Positions 12,447 to 44,392 of a stretch of 64,000 nucleotides of DNA are shown piece by piece. The notes beneath the pieces are model-generated. The model saw only the letters and a list, made by a program, of their open reading frames with translations. It did not search any database and was not told the origin of the DNA. A program made the translations under genes and the position numbers. Origin of the DNA: Euleptes europaea (lineage: Eukaryota > Chordata > Lepidosauria > Squamata > Sphaerodactylidae); assembly GCF_029931775.1 (NCBI RefSeq), contig NC_079332.1, forward strand, positions 19,537,803 through 19,601,802. Direction: 5' to 3'. The first letter of the stretch is position 1. The number at the start of each line of letters is the position of its first letter.

Positions 12447-13019
12447 GTTCCCGCCCATCCCTTGGAGCTGAGCCCGCAAGCAAAGAAGCCTCCCGGTTCA
12501 GTTGCTGGGAGACCAGTGAGAAGCCCCCTCCACACCTCTAGCTCGGCTTCTGCAGCCCCTAGAGCTTCCCCACCGCGTATGAAGGCTGCTTTGTGGGAGT
12601 CTCACCCAGGTGTGATCAGTATGCCTGGGGGTGCACACAGCCACAGCCTGCATGTCCGCTAAGAGCTGCAGCAGGTGAGCCTGCAAATGCTCGCCAGAGA
12701 TCTGAGCCTCCACTCGACAGTTTGCACCCCATGTGGTGCATCTGGTCCTTCAGGGAACCAGTGCGGCTCTGCCTGGATGCATGGTCCAAAGGCAGCATTG
12801 TGCTTTGCTCTCTGGCATTCGGATCTGGCTGGGCCTTCAAGATCCCCTTCCGGCTGGGATGACAGAAAGGAGTGTTGCTCAGCCGCAACAGAGCCGCACC
12901 CCTGCTCTGGAGCTTGATCAGAAACAGATCTGCTCTTTTTGCCAGTTGGTCTTGGTGGCCAGAGAGCTGTAGCTGCAGGCGCTCATCCAAGGGTAGGAAG
13001 CCAAGCACAGCCAGGGAAC

Positions 13020-13290
13020 TGAAGAGGAGGTGGCGCTTTGTGGGCTTCCCGGAGGCACTTGGTTGGCCACTGTGTAAACAGACTGCTGCACTTGATGGGC
13101 CTGGGTCTGATCCAGCAGGGCTGTTATGTTCTTATGCTGCACGCCTATTCTTTCCAGTGTCAGAGGAGCATGCCTATTATATGAGGTGCTGTGGGACACA
13201 GGCAGGATGGTGCTGCTGCAGTCGCCTTGTTTGTGGGATTCCTGGAGGCACCCGGTTGGCCGCTGTTATCCTTCAGCAAAAAGGAATGGT
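13020..13290 (+). repeat. LINE-like 3' ends (ggcctgatccagcaggg family), two overlapping copies
   Basis: Contains gttggccactgtgtaaacag, gatgggcctgggtctgatcc and agcagggctgttatgttctta. A second start follows (gaggagcatgcctattatat, gtgctgctgcagtcg, ggcacccggttggcc). Same family as 28.70 kb (plus) and 36.49 kb (minus). I assign it to CR1/L2-like retroposon tails from the terminal ttatgttctta repeat. Confidence 0.55.
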
Positions 13291-13929
13291 GGGCTACACC
13301 TGTATTGCTATACATCCTCTGGTTATGCCAATGGAATATTTTGATACCAACATAATGGCAGTGGCAAGACAAGAACTCCTGTCTCGGACTTTTATTCCTT
13401 GGCACTGCATGATGGAGAAAGGGAAGCCTCCCTGGAGCCGGGCAGTGGCTGGGGGAAAACTGGGAGATGTGGGACCTTCGCTTCACCGTTCAGAGCAGCA
13501 GACAGCAGACGGAGCAGCAGACAGCCTTACATTTTTGTACGTGTGGCTTTCGGAATACACAGTTCACAGATGTTCACGCATATAGTTTGATTCTCACTTC
13601 TCGAAGATTTGCATTCATGTACAAATTCATTTAATTATAGAGCATCTCAAGACAAAGACCATATGCAAGATTTAAGAACTAATCAAACCCCAGGGATTCA
13701 AAGACTCGTATTACCTTTACAACAAAAAGGGTACTTTACACAGAGAATTGAACTGGTTGGGAGTACCAACAACCAATGTCCATAATTTTCTTTTTCTGCT
13801 TTTTTTTTTTGCCATTTTTGTTGTTAACCCTATAAATTTGTTGGAATCTCTTAAAACATGGAGAAATATTTCCTTTATAGTGGTGTATGATTCTCTGCTT
13901 CATTAAACTATTACCCAGTTATAGTACAG

Positions 13930-14080
13930 CGAGCCAGTATGTTGTAGTGGTTACAGTCTGGGAGGCCCAGGTTCAAATCATCACTCTGGCTTACTGGGAG
14001 ACCTTGGCCCAGTCTAACCTACCTTACAAGGTTGTTGTGAGGATACAATAGATAAGCATGTGTATAAATGAAGTAAACAA
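13930..14080 (+). repeat. tRNA-derived SINE
   Basis: Begins gccagtatgttgtagtggtt, continues ggttcaaatcatcactctgg and gaccttggcccagtc, then caaggttgttgtgaggata. This is a tRNA-type head with the short tail variant, ending in AT-rich sequence. Confidence 0.65.
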
Positions 14081-14249
14081 AAGTTAAGAAAAATGTTAAA
14101 AGCCTTTGACTCATTCCAGATAAGAAAATATTTCACAGGCATGGTCTTCAGTCACAATTTTCATTTCCGGGGGGGGGGGGTGGCTTCACATCTCTTCTTG
14201 GCAAAGGTGCCCATGGGCCCCTCCTGTTTCCGCAGGTGGGCACCGGCAG

Positions 14250-14795
14250 AGGTTGCCCCCCCCCACCTGCAAGGCGGGCACCAGACAGCGGTAGCTTCTG
14301 CAAGGGGCAAAGCTGCCTGGTGCCAGCGGACGTCTGCCCACCCCACCCCCCGCGTTTGCCGAGGACGGCGCTGCCGTGGCCGCGTCTGGGCACCCTTCGG
14401 GGGGGGGGGATCGGAGGGACGTGGGACGAGCCCCCCCCCCGGGGCTCCGCTGACCTGCCCGCAGGCGACGCTTTCGGGGGGGGGGAAGGCGCGGGTCACC
14501 CTCGCCCCCCCGCCGGGCCCGCCGCTTCCGCAGGCAGCCGCCAGAGGGCGCCACTCGGCCCTTCCCGACGCACGGGGCGGCGGGGGGGGGATTGGTGTCC
14601 AGCCGCCCCCGCCCCGCCCGAAGGAGGGCGACGCCGCAGACTCCGGCCAGCCCGGGCGGGAGGCGGGGGGCAGCAGGCCCCGGAGGGCCCCCCCCCGCGG
14701 GCCACCGGCGCAACCCCCTCCCGGCAGCCGGGCCGCGGCGCCTCCCCCTCCCCTCCCCTCCGCCGGCGGAAGTGGGGCCCGGCTGGCCGGCGGGG
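14250..14795 (+). promoter_or_regulatory. MPG: CpG island and promoter region of MPG
   Basis: Dense CpG and G/C runs precede the MPG start, and the island extends through the gene to about 15.9 kb. No TATA box is evident, as expected for a housekeeping promoter. An in-frame ATG at 14592 would extend the protein by 68 low-complexity Pro/Arg/Gly residues; I see no family similarity in that extension and prefer the ATG at 14796. Confidence 0.6.
14538..14554 (+). promoter_or_regulatory. Candidate CTCF site
   Basis: CCGCCAGAGGGCGCCAC closely fits the CTCF core (CCASYAGRKGGCR). It lies in the CpG island directly upstream of MPG. CTCF sites near MPG/NPRL3 bound the alpha-globin domain in mammals, so position and sequence agree; binding is untested. 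Confidence 0.5.
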
Positions 14796-15875
14796 ATGGC
14801 GGGGGCGCCGCAGCGCCGGGAGGGCCGCCTGGGGGGCGCCTTCTTCTGCCGGCCCTGCGTCGCCCTGGCCCGCGCCCTGCTGGGACAGGCAAGCGGGGAA
14901 GGGGGGGCAGCGGGGGGGCCCATCGGGGGGAGGGTGGTGCCCCGGTCTCTCCCCCCTGCTGGGGAGGGGGGGCTGCCCGTGCCCGCGGAGGGCATGGCCT
15001 GGGGGAGGGGGGGAGCTCCGCAGGGGCGGGGGGGTGATTTCCTTCTTCAGGGCCCCCCCGGTGCTGGGGGCCCCCTGCCGAAGGGGGGAGGGGGAGGGGG
15101 GCTGCAGCCCCCCCACCCACGCCGGCTCTCCTCTTCCGGCCCGCGGGGCCCCGTGCAGGTGCTGGTGCGGCGCCTCCCGGACGGGCGGGAGCTGCGGGGG
15201 CGCATCGTGGAGACGGAGGCGTACCTGGGGGGCGACGACACCGCCTCCCACTCGCGGGGCGGCCGGCGGACGGCCCGCAACGCCGCCATGTTCATGCAGC
15301 CCGGCACCCTCTACGTCTACCAGGTCTACGGCCTCTACTTCTGCCTCAACATCTCCAGCCAGGGTAGGCGGCCAGACCCCCCCCCCACCCTCTAGGGCCG
15401 GGGGAGGGGGCGTGGGGCCTCGGGCCAGGGCGCGGGGGCTGACCCGGGCTGCCCTCTCTCGGCAGGGGAAGGGGCGGCCGTCCTGCTGCGCTCCCTGGAG
15501 CCCCTGCAAGGCCTGGAGGCCATGCGCCAGCTGCGCCAGGCCCAGCGCAAAAGCCCCGCCAAGCCCCCCAAGGACTGGCAGCTCTGCAACGGGCCCTCCA
15601 AGCTGTGCCAGGCCCTGGCCATCGACAAGGCCTTCGACCAGGAGGACCTGGCCAGCGCCCCGGGCCTGTGGCTGGAGCCCGGCCCGGAAGCCCCCGCGCG
15701 AGACGCCCTCGTCTGCAGCACCCGCATTGGCATCAGCGGCGACTGGGCCCACAAGCCACTGCGCTTCTACCTGCGGGGCAGCAAGTGCGTGAGCGTGGCC
15801 GACAAGGCGGCGGAGCAGGCCTCGGGGCAGGCGGCAGAAGCGCCTGGGGGCGCAGGCCCTTGGAGCGCCACCTGA
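14796..15875 (+). CDS. MPG: MPG, 3-methyladenine (N-methylpurine) DNA glycosylase
   Basis: Monofunctional base-excision-repair glycosylase that removes 3-methyladenine, hypoxanthine and ethenoadenine from nuclear DNA. Exons: 14796-14888, 15159-15363, 15466-15875; 235 residues. The start follows the CpG island and gives an N-terminus shorter than the 298-residue human protein, whose leader is poorly conserved. Visible family features: RGRIVETEAYLGGDD with the catalytic Glu at residue 51 and Tyr53, His62 in ASHSRGG, the DNA-intercalating segment TLYVYQVYG (Tyr85, Tyr88) and Asn95, then NGPSKLCQALAI and HKPLRFYLRGS. Intron 1 uses a GC donor (CAG|GCAAGC); intron 2 is 102 bases. The gene converges on NPRL3, as in other vertebrates. 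An upstream extension or alternative first exon is possible. Confidence 0.93.
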
Positions 15876-15963
15876 GGAGGGGGGGGGCTCTGGGCCAGCT
15901 GTTCCCCAAAGGCCTCCTTGTGGTGCGGGGCTTGGGGTTAGGGTTGTTTTGTTTGTTTGTAAG

Positions 15964-15969
15964 AATAAA
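15964..15969 (+). terminator. MPG: MPG polyadenylation signal
   Basis: AATAAA 89 bases after the MPG stop codon, following a T-rich gtttgtttgt stretch. It is the only canonical signal seen close downstream on this strand. Confidence 0.75.
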
Positions 15970-15975
15970 CCTTTT

Positions 15976-17076
15976 CCCCCAATGGTTCCTTCCTTGACCA
16001 ACTGGCTGACGCTGGTAGCTCAGAGCTGCAGAAGGGCCCCGCAAGCCTGCCTGCCACGTTTTCAGGGGAGCGCAGGGACCCGAGAGGTACTCAGCAACCC
16101 TGTTCCCTGGCCTACTGGGGGAGGACGTTGTGCTTTGTGCTGCTGCTGCTGCTCCCAGGGCAGGCTGCCTCCTGCTCCTTGGGGGAGGCCTCTGACCAAG
16201 GCCCCTATGCAGGGAGGCAGCGGCTGGGGCAGGACTCCCCCATGCTGGGTGGGTGGCGGCCCACCTCCCACGCAGTTTGGCGCCTGTGACCTGACCAACG
16301 GTTGCCTTGCAAGGAGGGACACAGTGTGCCTTTGGCTCCACCTCCCATAGCAGCCATTTGGGGGCTCCGCTCACCACCCGCCCCTCCAAATTCCAAAGGT
16401 TCGCCCCCCCAAGGCTTAAAAAGGACCTCTGGCCGAGGGGATAGCAGCTACATCTGGAACCCCGTAATCTGTGGAGAGGCACAAGACCCACCTTCTCTCC
16501 CCCTCCCCCCAACCGCACGTGACTGGATCTGCTCCTTGGGGGTGACGGGATGCTACCAGGGCCAGGCCCAGCCACCCCAGCATGCTCCAGGACTGGGGCC
16601 CCCCTTCCACCCTGGCCCTTTTTAAAGGTATAACGTCCATTTACTTGTAAATTGGAGATGGAAGCTTTTGGTGGTGTATTTTTTGAGTGGAACAATCACA
16701 TTTGCTGGTTTGAGAGATGCGTTTCATAGTTTCCAACGGGAAATTTCATCCTTAAACCGACAAAGGGCTAGGCCTCGGCAGGGCACCTGCAAAGCCAAAC
16801 GTCTGGATCCCTCTTCTGGCTCCAGCCCAACCCAGTGCGGAGGGCACAGGCCGCTCCTTGCTTGGCGCGCACTGCAGGGGCAAATCCCAACACTTAACAC
16901 TAGTGGGCGGCCCCTTCTTCCCCCTCTGGCTCCCCAAGTGAGGGTCCCAGGCGGCTGACTCCCACAGAGCGAAGCATCGCCGGGGACGGCGGAGACAGAA
17001 GGAGGCTCAAAGTCCAGACGCCGTGACATCCCCCCCTTCCCGGCCCTGGGGGGAGCCCCAAAGTTGCAGGTCTTTC
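15976..17076. other. MPG-NPRL3 convergent intergenic / NPRL3 3' UTR
   Basis: About 1.1 kb between the MPG poly(A) signal and the NPRL3 stop codon. The right part must contain the NPRL3 3' UTR (minus strand), but I find no canonical AATAAA on that strand here, so its end is not defined. No other gene was recognised. Confidence 0.5.
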
Positions 17077-38500
<21,424 letters not shown>

Positions 38501-38693
38501 CGCCCGCACCGCCGCCACGGGCAGGCAGGGAGGGAGGGAGGCAGGGAGGGAAAGAGAGGCGCGCAGGCCTAGAGCGGCGCGGGGGAGGGGGCGGGGCTTG
38601 CCGTTGGAGGGGCGCATGCGCCTTGGCCCCCTGCGCGGTGCGCCATGCTCAGGGCAGAGGGTGCCACGTGCCGTTGTTGGCCCACCCCTGCGG

Positions 38694-39811
38694 TTTGTAG
38701 GGCAGGACCCCCACCCACCCCACACGGTGGAGTATTTTGCTTGAATCAGGGCCCATAATCCCCAGGAGAAGTGAGAGGCCAGTGCGAACCGGCTGACTTG
38801 AACACACAGCCCCTCCACCTCTTTCTCGGCGACATTGGTTCCAAACCCTTTCTACTCCTTGTAGGCTCCCAGGTAAGCTCTCAGCCACGGCTCCTGCAGT
38901 TCCCTGCTTGGGTAGAGGCTATCGTCTACCTCACTCACTCCTGCAGATTCATTGAAGTGATTTCCAATGTCGTCAGCCAAGTAATTGTATCCAGAATACT
39001 CATAGTCAATGAACTGAACATCACCTTGTTTTTGATTGTAGATTATATTTTTACACAACAGATCATTGTGACAAAGTACCACTGGTGAGTCCAGGTTGGA
39101 CAGTTTTTCCTTCATCCATGTCATTTCCTCCTGAAGGATCTGAGGATTTGGGATATCTCTTAGAAACCTTTTGTGCAGTTCCTCATCTGCAAATTCCTTT
39201 GGTATGAGAGAGAAGTATTTCCCCATCTTCAGCCATAAGCTAGACTTGGGAATCCATCCATTGTGAGCAGGAATAGCATGTATTTTAGCAAGCTGCCAAG
39301 CTATAAGCCAGAATATCACCAGGTTGCAAACAAGTTCTGGATCCAGTTCTTCTCCTGGCATAAACTCATAGCACAGACCATTAGTGAAAGTACAGTAGAG
39401 TTGAGGTGCACAGCCGTGGGCCTGCAGCACACGGAAGCTCTTCACTTCCTCCTCTCGATCGACTAACAGCTCCGTCTTATTTCCATAAATTCGAATGAGG
39501 ACCACATCATCCATTTCCTCAGCCACATAACAACCAATAAGCTTGTTGGTAATTCCTTCTGTAAATAGCTTGAGCGTCACGTCGTTGGGCTTCCAGTCGG
39601 GCCTGAGCCGGCTGAGCAGCAGCAAGGCACCACGGCGGTACCCCGCCCCTCCGCCGTCGCTGCTGCCCAAAGGGTCCCTCTTGCTGACGGTGATGTCCAG
39701 CATGGGGACCTTTGGCGAGCCAGGCGGCACGTGGATGTAGTTGGCCATGGCGGAGAAGAGGCGTGAAGGGAGAGGCGTGTGTGTGGGGTGGTGGGGGTTC
39801 TGCCCTACAAA
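38694..39811. repeat. Inverted repeat bracketing the ETNK1 retrocopy
   Basis: Left arm 38694-38725 (TTTGTAGGGCAGGACCCCCA then CCCACCCCACAC). Right arm 39781-39811 is its reverse complement, with one mismatch and one single-base gap. The arms touch or nearly touch the two ends of the ETNK1-like sequence. Similarity stops outside the arms. Such arms are not a normal part of a processed gene copy. Confidence 0.8.
38724..39748 (-). pseudogene. ETNK1 (ethanolamine kinase 1) processed retrocopy
   Basis: Ethanolamine kinase starts the CDP-ethanolamine route to phosphatidylethanolamine. This copy has no introns: MANYIHVPPGSPKVP at 39748, ITNKLIGCYVAEEMDDVVLI, YGNKTELLVDREEEVKSF, the kinase motif VLCHNDLLCKNIIYN and IDYEYSGYNYLA, then [19 protein letters not shown] at the end. 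Against the 363-residue parent it lacks about the last 30 residues. One in-frame TAG interrupts it at 38854-38852; the rest, about 297 codons, is open. Substitutions such as FWLIAWQLAKIH (parent FRLIARQLAKIH) look like CpG decay. It is probably a young pseudogene; a truncated product cannot be excluded. It shares NPRL3's strand and lies between NPRL3 and HBAD. Confidence 0.9.
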
Positions 39812-39889
39812 GCCCTCCCAGGGAAGCTCTGTGTTGCACGGCCTACTCATGTCTCGATCAGAGCGCTGCAATGCCATGGGGGCCTGCCC

Positions 39890-40420
39890 TTGAAGAGTGT
39901 CCAGAAACTGTGGACTGGGGTCGTCGGTCCCCGTGTCACTCCAGGTCTTCCACCTGCACTGGCTCCCAGTTTGCCTTCAGGCCTGACCCCAGGTGCTGGT
40001 ATTGACCTTTAGAGCCCTACCTGGCTTGGCACCGGCGTCCCTTAAGGACCACCTGCTCCCTCATGAACCTGCCGCCCCCCACCCACCCGGTCATCTTCAG
40101 GGCGTCCTGCTTGGGGTGCCTCCAGTCATCTGAGGCTGGATGGGTGAGGAAGGGCCTTCTTGGCCTTGGCACTAAAACAATGCAATCCCTCTCCCCAGCA
40201 AGGCTTCTTGATCCCCTTCTATCGTCCTTTCCCCCTTTTTTGCCTTGTTTGGCATTCCCTCACTGATTCCCCCCCCCCCCGTTTATGTGTTTTGTTTAAA
40301 TTTTGTTTTCGTTGTTTTATATAACTGGGCTTTTTAAAAGCAGCTTTTCATGTTTTTGAGCCTTTGGTGCCTTGGGGCTCCACACTGAATGAAAAGGCGG
40401 CATAAAAATGTTTACAATCA
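39890..40420 (+). repeat. L2-type LINE 3' end
   Basis: Contains tccacctgcactggctccc, gaccccaggtgctggtattg, cctttagagccctacctgg and cctgctccctcatgaacctg, then a T-rich tail ending tgggctttttaaaag and aatgaaaaggcggcataaaa. This matches the L2 3' region common in squamates. Confidence 0.65.
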
Positions 40421-40879
40421 ATACCTGTATTAAAATGTGTCTCTGTATTTGCTTTAATGACCAAATCCTCCTGGATAAAATGCTCCAGGTTGCCAGAAAG
40501 AGCCGTCCTCCTGACACAGCTGCAAACGGCAAGAGTGGGAGGGGAGAGCTGGCTCTCCCTGGCTGCCCGGCCACCCTTCTTGCTGGTCCCTGCAACGGGA
40601 TGATAAAGCCCGGCTGGCTGGGCGGCTCCCTCTCCACAGACAGCTAGCTGGGGGTGTGTAGGAGTGAGGAGCGGGGCTGGGTTCTGGCATCCGTAGGAAT
40701 GGCATCAGTTCGTTTCCTTGCAAAGGTGATTTTCTCAATTGCTTGGAGGACACGTGAATGTGACAGACAGATCTGTCTTCCACACTGCCTTGGGGAGTTT
40801 TTTTGGGAATGGCAGGCGGACAGTGGCCGCACCCTTTCTGACTGGCCACCATTGCCTGAGCCCTGCTGACCTCTATATC

Positions 40880-41438
40880 GGACCACTTCAATGCGGGGGC
40901 TATGGGGAACCTGCCTTTGAAAAGGACCTGGAAACCCCAGCTGGCCCAAACTGGCCGGTATTGGGGGAGGGGGGCAGCGGCCTGCTTCAGCACTGCTTCA
41001 ACACACACAGTTGCCAGGAGGGCATGTGGCAGGAGCGCCTCGAGCTGTGGCTGGATGTCTAGTCTCTGAGAAGAGGGCACAGCCAAGCACCATCCTCTGC
41101 CCCACACTGGCAGTGCCACCCTAGCCAGAGAGACATCCTTATCAGTCCATGGGCTTCAGCAGGACTACCTCCTTAGGGGGGCACGGTGAATGCAGCAACT
41201 ACCCAGCAATGGCCACGGGCACTGTGGAACAGCTCTCCCCCCCACCCAGGCATTTTAGGGTTGCCCTTTGGGGAAAATGGTATTAGGGTTAGAAATTTAT
41301 ACAAAAGAGATTACAAATCTATTACAGGATGGAGGGAGAAGCAGGGGAGGTCAATTTTTTTCCTCTATTCAATATATGTTATTGTTAATCTTTTTATTAA
41401 TAATTTTGGAAAATAATAAAAAAATATTTAAAAAAAAG
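40880..41438 (+). repeat. Degraded LINE (L2-like) remnant with AT-rich tail
   Basis: gcactgtggaacagctctcc resembles the L2 phrase before its tail. It is followed by AT-rich sequence ending attttggaaaataataaaaa. Boundaries are uncertain. The SINE at 41439 begins directly after the A-rich end. Confidence 0.4.
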
Positions 41439-42690
41439 AGTGGTGGTTTGGAGTGGTGGACTCTGATCTGGAGAACCAGGTTGGTTTCCCCATTCCTCCA
41501 CATGAAGCCAGTTGGGTGACCTTGCTGTTAGGAAACGGGTTGCCAATGTCCTGGACTGGTCATGGCAACCCAAACAGATGCGTGCTACCACTGTTCCATA
41601 TGCGCGCCAAGCCCCAAACACAATGGGGAAGGCTCCTGCGACAGCCAGTGAAACTGACAAGGAGGAAGCACGGACGGAGAAACTTCTTGGAGAGAACCAG
41701 AGGAAATCCATCTTCTCTGACCCAGTCTCCAGTAAGCTGTCATTCTGCAAGACATGTCCAGGCACACACGCAGTCCTCCCCCCCCTTGTCTCCTTCATCA
41801 GCATGATTGATAGCCTATCAGAAGACATCCTATTACCAACGATGAGTCCGTTCCTCCGGCATTGCAAAATGACGTGCCCTGGAGACAGATACTAGCGGCT
41901 TTGTGTACGATCGTTAATCCCATCTGCCAGAAACTCCTGATTCTCCTGGAATTGCACAAATCAATGGAAATAGGATAGTTTACGCAAATTGCCCATTGCC
42001 TCACCCCGGGAGCCGACCATTAGGGTCTTTGTCACCTTTTGTCACACGGGAACCACAAAGGGGTAATCCAATCACCCCACCCCCAGAGAACAGTATATCT
42101 GGGATCCATACTATCCATACCTTACCTTAGGTCTTCCCCGCCATACTTGCCATCACTCTGTGAGTTGGGTTTTGAGCAGCCCGGTCACGCTCCCTCTTGC
42201 CTCGCTGGTCGAGTCCCCGGGAACCCCCTTTCCCCAGTATCTTAGCCTTCGGAACTCAGGACAACTCCGGTCCAGGACAGGTGCAGTATATCCCATGATC
42301 ATGGGCCTGCCACATTGGCAAACATCTCTCTACTCCTCCCTTTTATTCCTAGACTCTTTGTATGTATGTGTGTTTTGCTACATTGAATGCTTGAACTACA
42401 TAAACTCTCTTAATTTGGAATCCCTTGCCTCTGTCATTATTCTAAGGTCACAGATTTCATCTCTGGTATACATTGGTTGCAATCCCGCTATATAAATATT
42501 GTAACTGCCATATGCGCACTAATTCCCCAATCAAAGCGCATTTTGGCTAACATTGGGCTAGTCACAGCTCTCTCAGCCTCACCTACCTCACCGGGTGTCT
42601 GTTGTGGGTAGGGGAAGGTGATTGTAAGCTGGTTTGATTCTTCCTTAAGTGCTAGAGAAAGTTGGCATATAAAAACCAACTCTTCTTCGT
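41439..42690 (+). repeat. Squamate-type SINE split by an LTR insertion
   Basis: The left part (41439-41525) runs from gagtggtggtttggagtgg to gttgggtgaccttg. The right part (42553-42690) resumes ttgggctagtcacagctctc and ends ggcatataaaaaccaactct. Together they make one SINE of normal length, interrupted by about 1 kb. Confidence 0.8.
41526..42552. mobile_element. Probable solo LTR (endogenous retrovirus-type fossil)
   Basis: The 1.03 kb block interrupting the SINE starts TGTTAG and ends CTAACA, the TG...CA inverted ends of an LTR. The flanks ttgc/ttgg suggest a 4-bp target-site duplication. It has no coding capacity, so it reads as a lone LTR left after recombination. Family is not assigned. 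It is younger than the host SINE copy. Confidence 0.6.
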
Positions 42691-42944
42691 ATGCATAGGT
42701 CATGTGCTTGAGGTAGCCAAATAGATGGGGGGTGGGGGTATCATGTCCCTTTAACAGAGGTTTATTGAGTGGATACAGGAAATGGAAGCGTTGCATGGAA
42801 TGAAGTTACCTGATAATAGCTAGAGGATCCAACTGATACTAAAGGGACAGCATGAAGGATCAATTTAAAAACTGTCAGCCTTGCAGGTCCTGAGTGTTGT
42901 GTGTTTGGAACTTAAGGACCGGGCACACGGCGGCCCTCTCATAG

Positions 42945-43095
42945 AGTCCAATTGCCAAAGCTGCCATTTTCTTCAGGGGGACTGATCTCTATCACTCTGG
43001 AAGGTGGACTCTATGGCATTATGGGCCACTGAAGTCCCTCCCCTCCCCAAACCCCACCTTCTTCGGGTTCCACCCCCAAAATCTCCCAGTATTTC
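42945..43095 (-). repeat. MITE-like element (ggagatctcc/aaatggc family)
   Basis: Contains gagtccaattgccaaagctg, ccattttcttcaggggga, tggactctatggcattatg and ctcccctccccaaacccc. Same family as 43.52, 44.39, 51.81 and 59.31 kb. These have partly palindromic bodies and gttgccaacctcc-type ends, so I read them as short non-autonomous DNA transposons. Confidence 0.55.
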
Positions 43096-43523
43096 CAAAG
43101 CTGGAGCAGCACACGTCTGGTTTGGCCCATAGTGTCAATGTGCCAGAGAGGTGTTTGCAGGGCTGGTTTCAGAAAGCCCTCCTCTTTTTGCCGTTGTGCC
43201 CCCCATTCCCATTCCCATCCCCCTGCACCCTGCCTGCATTCTCCTCCCCCAAACTGCCCCGCACTTGCTCATTTCCCGTGCCTTCCAGCGTTGGCACACT
43301 GTGCTGGGCAGTGCATGCAGCCGGGAGCGTGGTTGACGTCCAGGCTCACCACGAGAAGCTTGGCAGCAGGGGAGGTGAGCCCAGGGAGGGCACCAGCATT
43401 GGGCCTTGGTGGATGCCCCACCGAGTCAGGGTATGCTGATGCCAGCCCCGGATGATTGCAACACAGGTGTGCAACAAGGAGCCAGCAGAAGGGGCCCTTC
43501 CATGGCGAGGGTAGGCTCCATAG

Positions 43524-43705
43524 AGAGTTGCCAACTTCCAGGTATTAGCTGGAGATCTCCCACTATTACCACTGATCTCCAGCCGATAAAAAATGGCTGC
43601 TTTGGCAATTGGACTCTATGGCACTGAAGTCCCTCCCCAAGCCCCGCCCTCCTCAGGCACCACCCCCAAAGCCTCCTGCCGGTGGCGAAGAGGGACCTGC
43701 CAAGC
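43524..43705 (+). repeat. MITE-like element (gttgccaacctcc family)
   Basis: Starts gagttgccaacttccaggta, runs through ctggagatctcccactatta, ctgatctccagccgata and ttggactctatggcactgaa, and ends ccaaagcctcctgccggtgg. Confidence 0.65.
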
Positions 43706-43814
43706 CTAGCTCCATGGTAAATCTGGCTTGCCTCTGGGTAATGTGTGGAATGCCTCTGTTCTCAGCATCAGGGAACTCCTCCTCCAAGGCAACCTCTGAA
43801 GCCTGCTGAGAACC

Positions 43815-44032
43815 AATGGATAGGGGGGTGGACTAGGACCCTGGGCAATGCGGGTTTGAATCCCCACTTTTACCATGGACATTCACCGGGGGACCTTGGG
43901 CCCCGTCACAAACTCTCACCCTGCCCTTCCTTGCAGGTTGGTAAATGAAAAAGGGGAGAAGGATGTTTTAAGCTGCTTTGAGTCCCAAGTGTCAGGATAA
44001 AAAGCAGGATATACATAAATAAATGCATCATT
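43815..44032 (+). repeat. tRNA-derived SINE
   Basis: The head tggactaggaccctgggc and B box ggtttgaatccccac are followed by ggaccttgggccccgtcac, aagctgctttgagtcccaa and a tail acataaataaatgc. Confidence 0.6.
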
Positions 44033-44392
44033 GTCTCCTCCTCTGGTGAGAGTGTGTTTTATTACAAGTATGCAGATTGGGAAATCCAGGTGTTCAGCTT
44101 CCTGGTCCCTTTGCACAGAGGCAAAATGTCCTATTAACCTATTGTAAGAAGTATTACAATGGCTATACTCCTATATTTATTTGCAAAATTATTGTATGAG
44201 TTTAATACAAATGAAATAGTTTATTGTCAGAGTTTCTTTTTACAGTGCTATAGTTTAATATATTTGGCACCAATATATCTAATCTGCAATATTATGCAGA
44301 CAAAGTGATATTATTTCTTATTTTGAGCCATAGTTGTTGCAATTTCTAAATAAGCTTTTCCCTTAGGCAACTCTGTTTATATTTTTGCACAA

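Larger units (their letters stand above)
8431..14249. other. RHBDF1-MPG intergenic region
   Basis: No coding exon was recognised. It holds SINEs, a hAT-like element and retroposon tails listed separately. The 11.6-12.15 kb and 13.55-13.93 kb stretches look unique and less GC-rich, but I cannot assign a function. A TGACTCA motif followed closely by AGATAAG lies at about 14107-14126. Confidence 0.5.

Noticed and set aside
14161-15792. Frames of 319-518 codons overlapping MPG on both strands
   Set aside because: Composition shadows of the GC-rich MPG exons and CpG island. The genuine MPG reading uses three short spliced segments with recognisable motifs.
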